Part shown: one piece after another, positions 1 to 8,250 of the stretch
Numbering within the stretch: the stretch's first letter is position 1
Layout: each line of letters opens with the position of its first letter
NCBI RefSeq assembly: GCF_014695775.1
Contig: NZ_JACJOX010000063.1
Coordinates: forward strand, 124,001 to 188,000
Direction: 5' to 3'
DNA from: Leptolyngbya sp. FACHB-60
GTDB lineage: Bacteria; Cyanobacteriota; Cyanobacteriia; Phormidesmidales; Phormidesmidaceae
Length of the DNA stretch: 64,000 nt
The notes under the pieces: model-generated
Told to the model about the DNA's origin: nothing
Seen by the model: the letters and a program-made list of their open reading frames with translations, nothing else
Database searches by the model: none
Made by a program: the position numbers and the translations under genes

Positions 1-175
1 CCAATGCCTTAGAGAGCTTGTCTCTATTGTCACCATCGGGAAAAGACTCGCCCTGCAACCACCGGCTAACGGTTCCAGAGCTGACGCCAATAGATCGCCC
101 AAAAGCCCTGCCACCCTGCTTTTCAACCAGCGGGCGCAAGACTGCTGCTAATCGGTCGCTGGCCTCAAATTTCAT
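1..175 (-). CDS. XRE-family HTH repressor, N-terminal part (cut by window edge)
   Basis: The minus strand reads from an ATG at 175 to the window edge, giving about 58 residues starting MKFEASDRLAAVL. The segment GRSIGVSSGTVSRWLQGESF matches the XRE/Cro-type helix-turn-helix, with the recognition helix around SSGTVSRWL. It is divergent from the long rightward operon, as a CI-like repressor of a temperate element usually is. Only the DNA-binding part is visible, so the C-terminal domain and total length are unknown. Its role as the element's lysogeny or maintenance repressor is inference from position. Confidence 0.7.
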   Translation of the reverse strand, partial: MKFEASDRLAAVLRPLVEKQGGRAFGRSIGVSSGTVSRWLQGESFPDGDNRDKLSKAL

Positions 176-347
176 AAACGAACGGGCGTAGTAGTCATCA
201 GGGATACATCTCACTAGCGTTACACCTGCGGTCTCTCAACGTCTGTTGACACAATGCTTCTTGGATTAATTGACTGATTGCTCTTTGGTCCTATTGACAA
301 AAACGCTGCAAGATCGGATCAATGGAATCACTGAGTTGATCTAACCC
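176..347. promoter_or_regulatory. Divergent control region between repressor and rightward operon
   Basis: This 172-base gap separates the leftward repressor from the rightward operon. It is AT-richer than its flanks and contains two TTGACA hexamers on the plus strand, at 246-251 and 294-299, which are good -35 candidates. No equally good -10 box is seen at 17 bases from either, so the start point cannot be fixed. The repressor's operators would be expected here. Confidence 0.4.
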
Positions 348-572
348 ATGAAAGAGCGGCACATCATCACCATTGGCATCGACCCGATTGTCTACGAAGC
401 GCTGAAAGAGCACTCCGATACAACGGGCATCCAAATCAAGCGCCTAGCTTCCACTGCGATCGCCAAGTGGCTCCGAGAGGAGCACGGCATCGACATCCAA
501 TATCCACGACCGCGCTCCACAGCCCTACGCCGGGCTACCGACAAAGTCCCTACGCCCACCACGGCTGCGTGA
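348..572 (+). CDS. Small hypothetical protein, possible ribbon-helix-helix type
   Basis: A 74-residue protein, first gene of the rightward operon. The N-terminal 45 residues (MKERHIITIGIDPIVYEALK followed by a helical stretch) have the pattern of a short beta strand and two helices seen in ribbon-helix-helix or Arc-like proteins. The C-terminal 25 residues are proline- and arginine-rich and look disordered. First place opposite a repressor would suit a Cro-like or copy-control regulator, but that is inference; the family is not firmly recognised. Confidence 0.55.
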   Translation: MKERHIITIGIDPIVYEALKEHSDTTGIQIKRLASTAIAKWLREEHGIDIQYPRPRSTALRRATDKVPTPTTAA

Positions 573-586
573 GGGGGCGTGCAGCC

Positions 587-751
587 ATGAGAGCGAACCA
601 AAATTTCTCAAAAACAAACCCCCTCCAACCGGAGAGGGAGTGTTCAAGCCTGTGCCACCACCGCCAAGTGAGTATCGGCCAGAGCTTCATTAACCCGAAA
701 ACCATCGAAACCCAGACCAGCTACCAAAGGGAAAGGGGGTCAAATGGCTGA
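587..751 (+). CDS. Small hypothetical protein
   Basis: A 54-residue frame from the ATG at 587 whose stop overlaps the next gene (ATGGCTGA at 744-751). An in-frame extension back to 467 exists but would overlap the previous gene and reads as low-complexity, so the shorter start is preferred. The product is rich in Gln, Ser and Asn with two Cys-His pairs and matches no family I know. Overlap coupling is the main support for coding. Confidence 0.4.
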   Translation: MRANQNFSKTNPLQPERECSSLCHHRQVSIGQSFINPKTIETQTSYQRERGSNG

Positions 752-1088
752 CCCCAAAAATATAGCAAACCCTAGCTCTGAGACAAGCAACATCGGCTAC
801 ATGGCCGATCGCAGCGTCCCCAACTGGGGCAAGTCGCACCCGCTGCCTGAGCTGGAGGCTGTCATTGCAGAGCTAAGCCAGCTGCGGGCTGAGGCTAACC
901 ACGGCGATCGCCAGTGGGAGCAAGCGCGAACAGCGGCCTACAGAAAGGCTGGTCGCCTGCTGAAGGTCAAGCCTGCGCGCACAGGCAGTGGCAGCAGCCG
1001 ATGGAACCCCACCATTGACGACCTCGACCACTACCGCGACGACTGGCGGGGCGAGGTCGTCCCCGTTCGCCGCGTGGAGGTGGCTTAG
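744..1088 (+). CDS. Hypothetical protein of the element operon
   Basis: A 114-residue protein starting inside the stop of the preceding frame; the next gene begins directly after its stop. Residues about 35-75 (LPELEAVIAELSQLRAEAN and on) form a charged helix likely to be a coiled coil. The C-terminus (DDLDHYRDDWRGEVVPVRRV) is acidic then basic. An upstream purine run, aaagggaaaggggg, supplies a Shine-Dalgarno-like site. No family recognised. Confidence 0.6.
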   Translation: MADPKNIANPSSETSNIGYMADRSVPNWGKSHPLPELEAVIAELSQLRAEANHGDRQWEQARTAAYRKAGRLLKVKPARTGSGSSRWNPTIDDLDHYRDDWRGEVVPVRRVEVA

Positions 1089-1292
1089 ATGCAGCCGAAG
1101 CGCCGCCACGAAATTCTGGCCGTCGTGGGCCACCAAAACCTTTTGCCCCAGCGCACCAGCGCCCGCGAGGTGCAGGAGCTAAGCGGGTTGATTGAGTCCA
1201 TCGGGTGGCCCCGCTACCAGCTCACACCAACTGGATGGAACGCGATCCAGTTGGTGGGGCAGCAAGCCTTGGCACGCAAAAAGGCCAGTTGA
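1089..1292 (+). CDS. Small hypothetical protein
   Basis: A 67-residue protein beginning immediately after the stop of the preceding gene (TAG ATG). A GGAGGTGG run about 10 bases upstream is a strong ribosome site. Basic N-terminus, then a helix (AREVQELSGLIESIGWPRY) and a small C-terminal helix. This could be a small winged-helix-like DNA-binding protein, but no signature is clear. It precedes the replicase by 48 bases. Confidence 0.55.
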   Translation: MQPKRRHEILAVVGHQNLLPQRTSAREVQELSGLIESIGWPRYQLTPTGWNAIQLVGQQALARKKAS

Positions 1293-1340
1293 TTTTGTTC
1301 ACGGCCCTGGGCAACTGGGGCCACTTGTTGAGTTGACTAT

Positions 1341-4300
1341 ATGACCGCTATCGCACATCCAAACTGGCTAACCGAGTTCACCGACCTGGGCATCAGTCCA
1401 GACCTAGCCACCGCCAACGTGAGATGGATCGAAGGCGAAGACGGCACCCTTGAATTTCTCGAAAGCACGATCGCAGCCCGCGCCCCCAGGGTGCAAGGCC
1501 AAAGCTTCATCACCGCCGAAAATGCCCGACTGATTAAGGCCTACAGCCACATCAACACCGGGGGCTGGGTCGCCTATGGCGTCACCCTCGACGGGCAAGA
1601 GGGGGCAGTGCCCTACCTCAAGCCATTGCAACCCCGACGCGACGAACAGCGCGATCGCCTCGTCAAATACGAAACCCCGCCGGGCCTGCAAGCCACTCCG
1701 CTACTGCCCGACCTATCCCCCGCCTGGAGCCGCATCGTGCGCATGTGGGGGCTGATTGTTGCCCCCGGCGAGTCACTTTGGGAGGCCGTGCTGCGCTCCA
1801 AAAATTGCCCGATCGCCATCGTTGAGGGCTTCAAAAAAGCTCTGGCCCTGGTGCAGGCGGGCATCCCTGCGATCGCGCTGCGGGGCGTCACTCAGTGGCA
1901 CCCCGCAGGCAGCCCCGAGCTGTGGCCCGACCTATGGGCACTGGCTCAAGGGCGATCGGTCTACATCGGCTACGACGAAGACGACAGGGCCGCTACCGCC
2001 AGCGCCGTGTCAAAGCAGGAGACCCAGCTCTCCAACGCCCTCGCTAGGGCTGGGGCTGAGCCTTGGCACCTCACCTGGGATGGTCGCCGGGGTAAGGGCA
2101 TTGACGACTATCTGGCCAGCTGCGAGGGCATGGGCAGCGCCATCTTTGACCTGATGGCCGACGCCTTCACCCCCAAGCAGGCCCAACGCGCCGCCGCCAT
2201 TAAGCAGGCCCGCGCCATCCTCGAAACCAAACCCCCCAGCGCCGCACGGCAGACCGAGGGCGAATACCTCCCCACCCTACCCAAGCTACGGCCCGGCGCA
2301 TTGCACTGGGTAGCAGCGGGCATGGGCAGCGGCAAAACCGTCCGCATTGGCCGCGACTGGGTGAAGGCCTGGGTCGCAGCGGGCGGGGTAGTCGCCGTGC
2401 TCGACCCGCTCAACTCGCTGGGTCAGCAAGCCGCCGCCGAGTGGGAGCTGCCCCACCTCCACGACTACGGCATGGATGCCACCAGCCAGCAGGCGCTCTC
2501 GATGGACATTCGCCACCGGGGCGGGGTGGTCGCCTGCCTCAACAGTGCCCACCGCATTCTCGCCCTGCTGCCCAAAGACGCCCCGCTGCTGCTAGTCATC
2601 GACGAGGCGGCCCAAACCCTCACCGATGCAGCTGAGGGCGGCACCCTCAAGGGCGAGTGGGCCAACCGCTGGGAAGACACCGTTACCCTGATGCGCCGCG
2701 CCATCAGCCAGAAGGGGGCGATCGTGCTGGCTGAGGATGGCCTCGACCAAGACACCATCGACCTGGCGCGCACCCTATCAGGGGCAGAGCTGGTCATTGG
2801 CGTTCAGCACCGCCGCATCCAAGCGCCGTGGGACTGCACCCTGTTCCAGGGCACCCCGCTATCGGCCTTTCGTGGTGACCTACTGAAAGCGCTCAAGGGC
2901 AACAAAAACAAGAATCAGCCTGGCCAGCGGATCATGTTTGTCACCACCAGCCAGGCCGAGGCCCGCAGGCTAGCGACCGTCTGCGAAACCCTGGGCATTG
3001 ACGTGGAGCGGGTCGATAGCACCACCAACGAAGGGGGCCGCTATCGAGAGCTATTCGAGACGCCCGAACCCTGGCTCTACAAGCGTCTGCCGCAGCTGCT
3101 CATCCTCACCACCAGCGGCAAAACTGGCCTCAGCATTGAGGGCGGCATTACCCGCGAGGGCGCGTACTTCGATGCCGTTTGGGGCTACTTCCCCACCCTC
3201 GACACCGACACCCACAAGCAACTGCTGGGCCGCTACCGTCCGCCAGTTCCCCGCGTCATGTGGGCACCGGCCTACATCTCCCCAGAGCCAGGCGAGTCGG
3301 CCAAGCGCTGGGCCGTGGTGAATGAGCTGGGCAAGGTGCAGGCCCAGTGGGCGGCAAAGGCAGGGTTTGAGGTCGCCCCCGCCGATCCTGATGACGAAGC
3401 GCTCAAAGGCTACCTGGCTGCCCGCCGCGCCCGCCGCTGGGCTCAGAAGGTCAACCCCGCCCAAGCCTTAGCCAGCGCCCTCACCGCTGCTGGCCACCTG
3501 GTTGACCTGGTGAAAGATGGCGTCTCCGGCAACCCCGCTATCACCGAAGAGTGGAAAGAGGTCAAAGACATCTTGGCCCGCCAGGATGCGGACTACCACG
3601 CTGCCCTAGAGCTGGATTCAACCCAAACCCCAGAGTGGGCCGCCAAGGTCAACCGCAGCGGCGAGGCCACCTATGAGCAGCGCTGCAAGGCCGTCAAGGT
3701 GATGACCGCCCTCAAGTTTCCCGGCATGGACTGGAACAGTAGCGACCTCTGGTATGCCGCCATCTTCTGCCCTCGCCACGAACCCACCAAAGACAGCGCC
3801 AGTCGCTCACCCTTAGCCCCCGGTGCATCGCTTTGGGCTGAGGCCGACCATGTGCCCCAGCTTTGGGAGTCAGACAGCGACGATGCCCGCGTCATCCTCG
3901 AACAGCGCCTCAAGGCCGCTCACCTGCTGCCCGCCAAGGCACTCAAGGCGCAGCTAGCCGCCATCCTCAAGCCCCTCGCCGAGCAGCTGCTCAAGCGCGG
4001 TGTAGTCGCCCCCGATTGCCCCGTAGTTGCCCAGCTGGCCCAGGTTGCCCGCCACTACGCCGCCGACCTCAGGCGCTACTGGCGACTCAACTGCACCGGA
4101 GAGCAGAGCGATGTGGCGATCGCCAATAAGGTGCTGCGCAAGCTCGGCCTTCAGCTAGAGCGAGCAGGAAAAGTCTTTTGGGATGGCAAGCGCCAGTGGG
4201 TCTATGGCGTTCTGGCAGATCCGATCTGGCAAGCCCTCACCGCTGCGCGCACCGCCGCTCTAGCGGCTGGGACAAATTTGCTAATACCTAGTGTTAAACA

Positions 4301-4412
4301 AGTTTGTCCCAGTCTTAGCCCACCCGGATCGGCCCACCCGGATCGCCAAAATTTGCCTGACCGCTCCCCTCCCAGTGGTGAGGCGACGCCAGAGCAGGGG
4401 GTAGCGGCATGA
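1341..4412 (+). CDS. CyRepA1-family replication protein (primase-helicase)
   Basis: A 1023-residue protein matching the cyanobacterial plasmid/element replicase layout. Residues about 130-260 form a DUF3854 Toprim-like primase region: the catalytic-type Glu in IVEGFKKAL (162) and the acidic cluster YDEDDR (211-216), followed by GKGIDDYLA. A helicase domain follows with Walker A GMGSGKT (327-333) and Walker B LLLVIDEAAQ (D421/E422). The C-terminal 300 residues are helical and alanine-rich. It probably unwinds and primes the element's own DNA after excision. This is the largest gene of the element and overlaps the next gene by 4 bases. CyRepA1 proteins are known from cyanobacterial plasmids, so an integrated copy suggests a plasmid-like life stage. 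Confidence 0.85.
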   Translation: MTAIAHPNWLTEFTDLGISPDLATANVRWIEGEDGTLEFLESTIAARAPRVQGQSFITAENARLIKAYSHINTGGWVAYGVTLDGQEGAVPYLKPLQPRRDEQRDRLVKYETPPGLQATPLLPDLSPAWSRIVRMWGLIVAPGESLWEAVLRSKNCPIAIVEGFKKALALVQAGIPAIALRGVTQWHPAGSPELWPDLWALAQGRSVYIGYDEDDRAATASAVSKQETQLSNALARAGAEPWHLTWDGRRGKGIDDYLASCEGMGSAIFDLMADAFTPKQAQRAAAIKQARAILETKPPSAARQTEGEYLPTLPKLRPGALHWVAAGMGSGKTVRIGRDWVKAWVAAGGVVAVLDPLNSLGQQAAAEWELPHLHDYGMDATSQQALSMDIRHRGGVVACLNSAHRILALLPKDAPLLLVIDEAAQTLTDAAEGGTLKGEWANRWEDTVTLMRRAISQKGAIVLAEDGLDQDTIDLARTLSGAELVIGVQHRRIQAPWDCTLFQGTPLSAFRGDLLKALKGNKNKNQPGQRIMFVTTSQAEARRLATVCETLGIDVERVDSTTNEGGRYRELFETPEPWLYKRLPQLLILTTSGKTGLSIEGGITREGAYFDAVWGYFPTLDTDTHKQLLGRYRPPVPRVMWAPAYISPEPGESAKRWAVVNELGKVQAQWAAKAGFEVAPADPDDEALKGYLAARRARRWAQKVNPAQALASALTAAGHLVDLVKDGVSGNPAITEEWKEVKDILARQDADYHAALELDSTQTPEWAAKVNRSGEATYEQRCKAVKVMTALKFPGMDWNSSDLWYAAIFCPRHEPTKDSASRSPLAPGASLWAEADHVPQLWESDSDDARVILEQRLKAAHLLPAKALKAQLAAILKPLAEQLLKRGVVAPDCPVVAQLAQVARHYAADLRRYWRLNCTGEQSDVAIANKVLRKLGLQLERAGKVFWDGKRQWVYGVLADPIWQALTAARTAALAAGTNLLIPSVKQVCPSLSPPGSAHPDRQNLPDRSPPSGEATPEQGVAA

Positions 4413-4855
4413 AGCGGAAAGAAATAAGGCAGGCGATCGCCGAATTGATTGCAATGCAGATGCAAATCGCAGCCCCACTCATCACCGGCAGTGATGGCAA
4501 GGTCTGCTATATCGTCCTCAACCCCAAGGCCGCCTCAGTCAAAATCGGAAGCTCATCAGATCCACTAAAGAGGCTAAAGCAGCTCCAGACGGGCAGTCCA
4601 GAGAATCTGCACCTGCTTGGATTTTGGGCATTTGCGACAGGCGGGGCAACTCTGGAGGCCGAGCTGCACAGCGTTTTGAGCCGCCACAGGATAGGTAGCA
4701 GCGAATGGTTTGAAATATCGGACGGGTTTTGGCGGCAGCTCTATGGCTACACAAAGTTCCCAGGCCTGAACATCCGCTGGGTTGGTGAGACCGATCCGGA
4801 TTTTATGGCCGCTCTGCACATCAAGAAATGCAAGGCAAAGGAGGCTACCCCATGA
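4409..4855 (+). CDS. GIY-YIG / T5orf172-type nuclease domain protein
   Basis: A 148-residue protein whose start overlaps the replicase stop by 4 bases (ATGA). Residues about 32-110 match the T5orf172/MUG113 variant of the GIY-YIG fold: CYIVLNPKAASVKIGSSSDP, then KRLKQLQTGSPENL, then ATLEAELHSVLSRHRIGSSEWFEI with the conserved Glu, Arg and Trp-Phe. Such domains occur in phage and plasmid proteins and can cut DNA, although a nuclease role here is inferred from family only. No fused DNA-binding domain is present. Confidence 0.75.
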   Translation: MKRKEIRQAIAELIAMQMQIAAPLITGSDGKVCYIVLNPKAASVKIGSSSDPLKRLKQLQTGSPENLHLLGFWAFATGGATLEAELHSVLSRHRIGSSEWFEISDGFWRQLYGYTKFPGLNIRWVGETDPDFMAALHIKKCKAKEATP

Positions 4856-5235
4856 CCACCCCCACCCTTCCCACCTGGCTCACCCCCGGCATTCTCGCCA
4901 CTGACGGCACCACCATCTTTGCCGTCGCCCGTGTGCAACAGGCCAAGCCTCCCGCCAACGGCCTCTACCTAGCCGCTGCCGACAACAGCCGCTATCCCCT
5001 GACCCAGTGCAAGCAAGCCACCCTAGCCGACCTCACCGACGCCGCCGTGTTCATCGACGCCAGCGGCCAGGCCTGCACCATCAGCTACCAAGACGGCCTG
5101 GTGACCCTCGACGACGGCACCACCCGCCGCTACGTGCAGCTCCCTGCTGAGGCTGCGATCGTGGCCGAGGCCGCCCGCAACTTTGCCGCCGCCTTCGATG
5201 GCGAAATTGTGGAGGACTGGCCCGATGTGGCCTGA
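4852..5235 (+). CDS. Hypothetical protein of the element operon
   Basis: A 127-residue protein from the ATG at 4852, which overlaps the previous stop and sits just downstream of AAGGAGG, an excellent ribosome site. An in-frame start at 4828 would lose that site. The sequence is mixed beta (TIFAVARVQQ, LYLAAADNSRYPLTQ, CTISYQDGLVTLDDG) and may form a small beta barrel; the last 30 residues are helical and acidic. No family recognised. Its stop overlaps the next start. Confidence 0.65.
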   Translation: MTTPTLPTWLTPGILATDGTTIFAVARVQQAKPPANGLYLAAADNSRYPLTQCKQATLADLTDAAVFIDASGQACTISYQDGLVTLDDGTTRRYVQLPAEAAIVAEAARNFAAAFDGEIVEDWPDVA

Positions 5236-5518
5236 CGACCAGCTCCGCCGCATCCGCATCGCCCTCGATCGCCACGATGCCCACCTCTGCCGCTGGGGCA
5301 AAGCCGATGAGTGGATCGCCCTCGGCCTGGAGGGCAGCCCCAGCCTGCACTACCACGGCGATCGCTGGGAAGCCAGCAACGAAAGTCTTCAAACCCTCGT
5401 AACCCAAGCAATCGGAGATTTGACCCATGACCACTGCAACGGAGACCAAGCAGCGCACCTACCACCCCGGCGACTGGATCGAAGTCACCAAGCCCGACCC
5501 CGACAATGCCGAGCTTAA
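5225..5518 (+). CDS. Hypothetical protein of the element operon
   Basis: A 97-residue frame from the ATG at 5225 (ATGTGGCCTGA overlap with the previous stop). The first 65 residues (MWPDDQLRRIRIALDRHDAH, then an aromatic, acidic segment) look protein-like. The last 30 overlap the next gene by 92 bases and read as Arg/Pro-rich shadow sequence, so the functional part is probably the N-terminal two thirds. The next gene's ribosome site (GGAG, 5413-5416) lies inside this frame. Confidence 0.5.
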   Translation: MWPDDQLRRIRIALDRHDAHLCRWGKADEWIALGLEGSPSLHYHGDRWEASNESLQTLVTQAIGDLTHDHCNGDQAAHLPPRRLDRSHQARPRQCRA

Positions 5519-6806
5519 AGGCCGATATTTTGAGGTAGTCAAGGCCACGACTACACGCCTGACCGTCTACAAAAACCCCGCCCGCTACGACTGGGAGCGC
5601 ATCGAAGACGAACCCACCCGCCCCATCTACAACCTAGGCCTCGCCGAGGTCAGCCCCTACCGCGTCAACCAGGCCCCCAGCCCCGCCTTTTGCTGGGCCT
5701 TTGGCGAGATGGTCATGGATGACCTCAACACCGAAAACACCAACCTGCCCAGCCTCCGCCGCTATGGCATTTTTGCGGGCTACCGCGACTTCCCCAGCAT
5801 GGGCCGCGACTACCCGCCCCAGCCCTGGATCAAGTGGGAAGACGGCACCGAGGGCTTCACCAGCGAACACACCCTCAGCACCTCGCCCCGCCCCGTCTAC
5901 CTGAGAGAGGCACCGCCCGAGCCAGAGCAGCCCACCGCGATCGCAACGGCCCCCACCGTCACTACCGAAATCGTCACCGCCGAACCCATCGCCCGCCTCG
6001 CCGAACTAGAGGCCGCCATCACCGAGGGCCTGGGCCTCATCGAGCAGGGCAAAGCCAAAATCTGGTCAGCCGTCGCCGCCGTCCGCAGCGAGGAGCTGTG
6101 GCGCGTCGCTGGCCACCCCAGCTTTGAGGCCTACTGCGCCGATCGCTGGAACTGGAAAAAAGCCAACGGCCACGAAAATGCCCTCGCCGGAGAAGTGCTG
6201 GAGGAGCTGCTGCTGTCTGGAGTTCCAGTCGACGCCGTGCCCACCAGCACCAGCGCCATGAGCCAGTTGGCCAAAGCACCCGCAGGCGATCGCGCCGAAG
6301 TGCTGCAAAAAGCTGCTGACCTCAACGGCGGCAAAGTCACCGAGGCTGCTGTCAGGGAAGCGCTTAAGCCAGAGCCCACTCCCGAAGACGAACTGAGGTC
6401 AGCGGGAATCCCCGTCTACCGCCCCGACACCAGCCCCGAGGCGATCGCAGAGGGGCTAGAGCGTGGCTACATCGTCCCCACAACCGCCCCCAACACCGAG
6501 CGCCACCAATCCGGCATGGAAGACCCTGCGCCCGCTGTAGAGCCTTCAGAAGGCCTTATAAAGGTCGGCACCCGTGGCACCCTCAAAGACTGTCCTCACT
6601 CCTTCGTGGTTGCCGAAATCGTTGGCAATCGCCTGCAACTTTGGAACGCCACCGAGCGGCGAGCGGTTCATGAGAGCGAGTTCACGCCCTACCTCAACCG
6701 GCAGCAGCCCTGTGAGCTGAATGCGATCGCCCGCAGTTGGCTGCGCGACATAGTTGCGGCCATGGGGCCTGAGCAGGTGCAGGCGCTGCTAGAGGAGGTG
6801 GCTTAG
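5427..6806 (+). CDS. Element protein with KorB/ParB-like DNA-binding segment
   Basis: A 459-residue protein. The N-terminal 150 residues are beta-rich (HPGDWIEVTKPDPDNAELKG, then YFEVVKATTTRLTVY), as in small barrel domains. Residues about 190-310 carry a helical segment with the signature LIEQGKAKIWSAVAAVRSEE and SFEAYCADRWNW, followed by a helix and a Pro/Ser/Ala turn before TEAAVREAL. This pattern is familiar from ParB/KorB-like DNA-binding segments of actinobacterial and cyanobacterial plasmid and phage proteins. The C-terminal 85 residues form another beta domain (VGTRGTLKDCPHSFVVAEIV). A role in partition or transcription of the element is plausible but unproven. Confidence 0.6.
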   Translation: MTTATETKQRTYHPGDWIEVTKPDPDNAELKGRYFEVVKATTTRLTVYKNPARYDWERIEDEPTRPIYNLGLAEVSPYRVNQAPSPAFCWAFGEMVMDDLNTENTNLPSLRRYGIFAGYRDFPSMGRDYPPQPWIKWEDGTEGFTSEHTLSTSPRPVYLREAPPEPEQPTAIATAPTVTTEIVTAEPIARLAELEAAITEGLGLIEQGKAKIWSAVAAVRSEELWRVAGHPSFEAYCADRWNWKKANGHENALAGEVLEELLLSGVPVDAVPTSTSAMSQLAKAPAGDRAEVLQKAADLNGGKVTEAAVREALKPEPTPEDELRSAGIPVYRPDTSPEAIAEGLERGYIVPTTAPNTERHQSGMEDPAPAVEPSEGLIKVGTRGTLKDCPHSFVVAEIVGNRLQLWNATERRAVHESEFTPYLNRQQPCELNAIARSWLRDIVAAMGPEQVQALLEEVA

Positions 6807-7277
6807 ATGCCTATCACCAGCATGAAAATCAGCTACGCCGCGCCGCCTCCAAGCAAGCCACCCCTGATGGCCATCACCCTGCACCGCCCCTGGCCCTACG
6901 CCGTCATCAACCTGGGCAAGCCCATTGAGAATCGCCCCTGGCCTTGCCCGCTCAAGCCAGGCAGCTTTCTCGCCATCCACGCGGGCAAAAAGTACGACCG
7001 ACAGGGTGCCAGATGGATTCGGGAAACCCTAGATCTAGAGTTTCCGCTCGACGGCCCAGAGCACCCTACAGGCATCGTGGCGATCGCCCGATTTGTCGGT
7101 AACGTGACCGCTTCTGATTCGCCCTGGTTTGTCGGCCCAATTGGCTGGCAGTTTGCTGATGTAGTTGAGATTCTGCCCGTCCAGTGCAATGGGCAGCAGC
7201 GCCTCTGGCGAGTCTCTGGCGACCTGCTGCTAGCGGTGCGTGAGGCCTACCGCACCGCAACGCAAGTAGCCGCCTGA
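6807..7277 (+). CDS. ASCH-domain protein
   Basis: A 156-residue protein starting right after the previous stop. From residue 21 it reads MAITLHRPWPYAVINLGKP, then IENRPWP, LAIHAGKKYD, TGIVAIARFVG and SPWFVGPIGW with VEILPVQCNGQQRLWRV. These are the landmarks of the ASCH/EVE (PUA-like) fold found in phage and accessory proteins, which is thought to bind RNA or modified bases. The true start may be the Met at residue 21, because the first 20 residues are Pro/Ser-rich. The operon context supports a phage or element accessory role. Confidence 0.75.
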   Translation: MPITSMKISYAAPPPSKPPLMAITLHRPWPYAVINLGKPIENRPWPCPLKPGSFLAIHAGKKYDRQGARWIRETLDLEFPLDGPEHPTGIVAIARFVGNVTASDSPWFVGPIGWQFADVVEILPVQCNGQQRLWRVSGDLLLAVREAYRTATQVAA

Positions 7278-7305
7278 ATTGTTCTGAAGCAAAACCCTAA
7301 AAACC

Positions 7306-7626
7306 ATGCTCAAGCGCCTCTACTTCAACGCCCGCGAGGAAATCAAATGGCACACCCGCGCCATCACCCACCTGATTGAAACCCAGACCCAAGACTGGGT
7401 AGCCCCTGACTATCAGCAGCTTCCCTACTGGTTGGGTGCGGCTCTAGATTTTGACCGCCTTGATTGCTGGCTTCAGCACACCTGGGACTGGGGTTGCAGC
7501 AACGCCCGTGAATCCCATGGGAATCGCCCATGGGCAGGCAGCTACATGGTGGCCAATCACTACCCAAAAGTCTTGGAGAGCCAAAAGCGCGGGGAATTGA
7601 ACCCCTGCTTTTACATCCCGTTCTGA
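7306..7626 (+). CDS. Hypothetical protein, Trp/Tyr-rich
   Basis: A 106-residue protein following the ASCH gene by 28 bases. It is rich in aromatic residues (WHTRAITHLIETQTQDWVAP, then PYWLGAALDFDRLDCWLQHTW). No transmembrane segment or known motif is seen. An identical 14-base segment, TTCTGAAGCAAAAC, occurs just upstream of this gene (7281-7294) and again at its own stop (7620-7633), which suggests an old duplication of the gene boundary. Function unknown. Confidence 0.55.
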   Translation: MLKRLYFNAREEIKWHTRAITHLIETQTQDWVAPDYQQLPYWLGAALDFDRLDCWLQHTWDWGCSNARESHGNRPWAGSYMVANHYPKVLESQKRGELNPCFYIPF

Positions 7627-7665
7627 AGCAAAACCCCTGAACCCTAGACCCTAAACCCTATACCT

Positions 7666-7893
7666 ATGGCCAACCCCTCAGCCCTCGCCGCCCAGCTTGC
7701 CGCCTTCGGTGTCTCCCACCCCCCAGCCAACGCCACTGTCTGGGCCACCGCTCTACGCCACCTCGACCCCGAGGGATTGAGGGCCGTCGCCAGAGCGATG
7801 CCGCCTGCTTCGATGGGCCAGAGCATCAGCCAGCAACTCACCGCCCTTGCCGACGAACGCGAGACCCAGCCCTTCACCCTAGGAGGGAAGTAG
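7666..7893 (+). CDS. Small hypothetical protein
   Basis: A 75-residue alanine-rich, mostly helical protein (MANPSALAAQLAAFGVSHPP, then ALRHLDPEGLRAVARAMPP). It ends directly against the next gene, and its last codons GGAGGGAAG provide that gene's ribosome site. The leader at 7627-7665 has three related ACCCTA-type units. No family recognised. Confidence 0.5.
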   Translation: MANPSALAAQLAAFGVSHPPANATVWATALRHLDPEGLRAVARAMPPASMGQSISQQLTALADERETQPFTLGGK

Positions 7894-8250
7894 ATGCAAA
7901 CGACCGAGGAGATGCTCCGCCAAGCCCTATCGCTGCTGCAAGCCACCCAGCAGCGCCTCACCGACATTGAGGCCCGCTTTGGCAGCCTAGAGGCCACCCT
8001 GCGGGCCACCGACTGGGTAGACGGCCCCACCTTAGCCCAGCTGCTCCACAAGCGACCCCGCTGGCCACAGCACTGGCGCAAGCGGGGCGTCTTCACCACC
8101 GAGAATGGCTGTGTCCGCCAGGTTGGTGCAGGCAGCAAGCCCCGCTACGAATACCACCTAGAGCGCTGTGAGCAGCAGTGGACCTGGTGGTCGCAGCTGC
8201 CGCCTGAGGGGCAGGCCGCATTCCTGGGCGGCGATGGGGAGGTGGCGTAG
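7894..8250 (+). CDS. Small protein, candidate winged-helix/excisionase-like
   Basis: A 118-residue protein with an N-terminal coiled coil (about 1-40: LRQALSLLQATQQRLTDIEA) followed by a segment WVDGPTLAQLLHKRPRWPQH and WRKRGVFTTENGCVR that reads like the helix-turn-helix and wing of excisionase or MerR-like domains. It begins at the stop of its neighbour and ends at the start of the J-domain gene. A recombination directionality factor is expected near the integrase, and this is the best candidate by fold pattern, but the evidence is weak. Confidence 0.55.
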   Translation: MQTTEEMLRQALSLLQATQQRLTDIEARFGSLEATLRATDWVDGPTLAQLLHKRPRWPQHWRKRGVFTTENGCVRQVGAGSKPRYEYHLERCEQQWTWWSQLPPEGQAAFLGGDGEVA

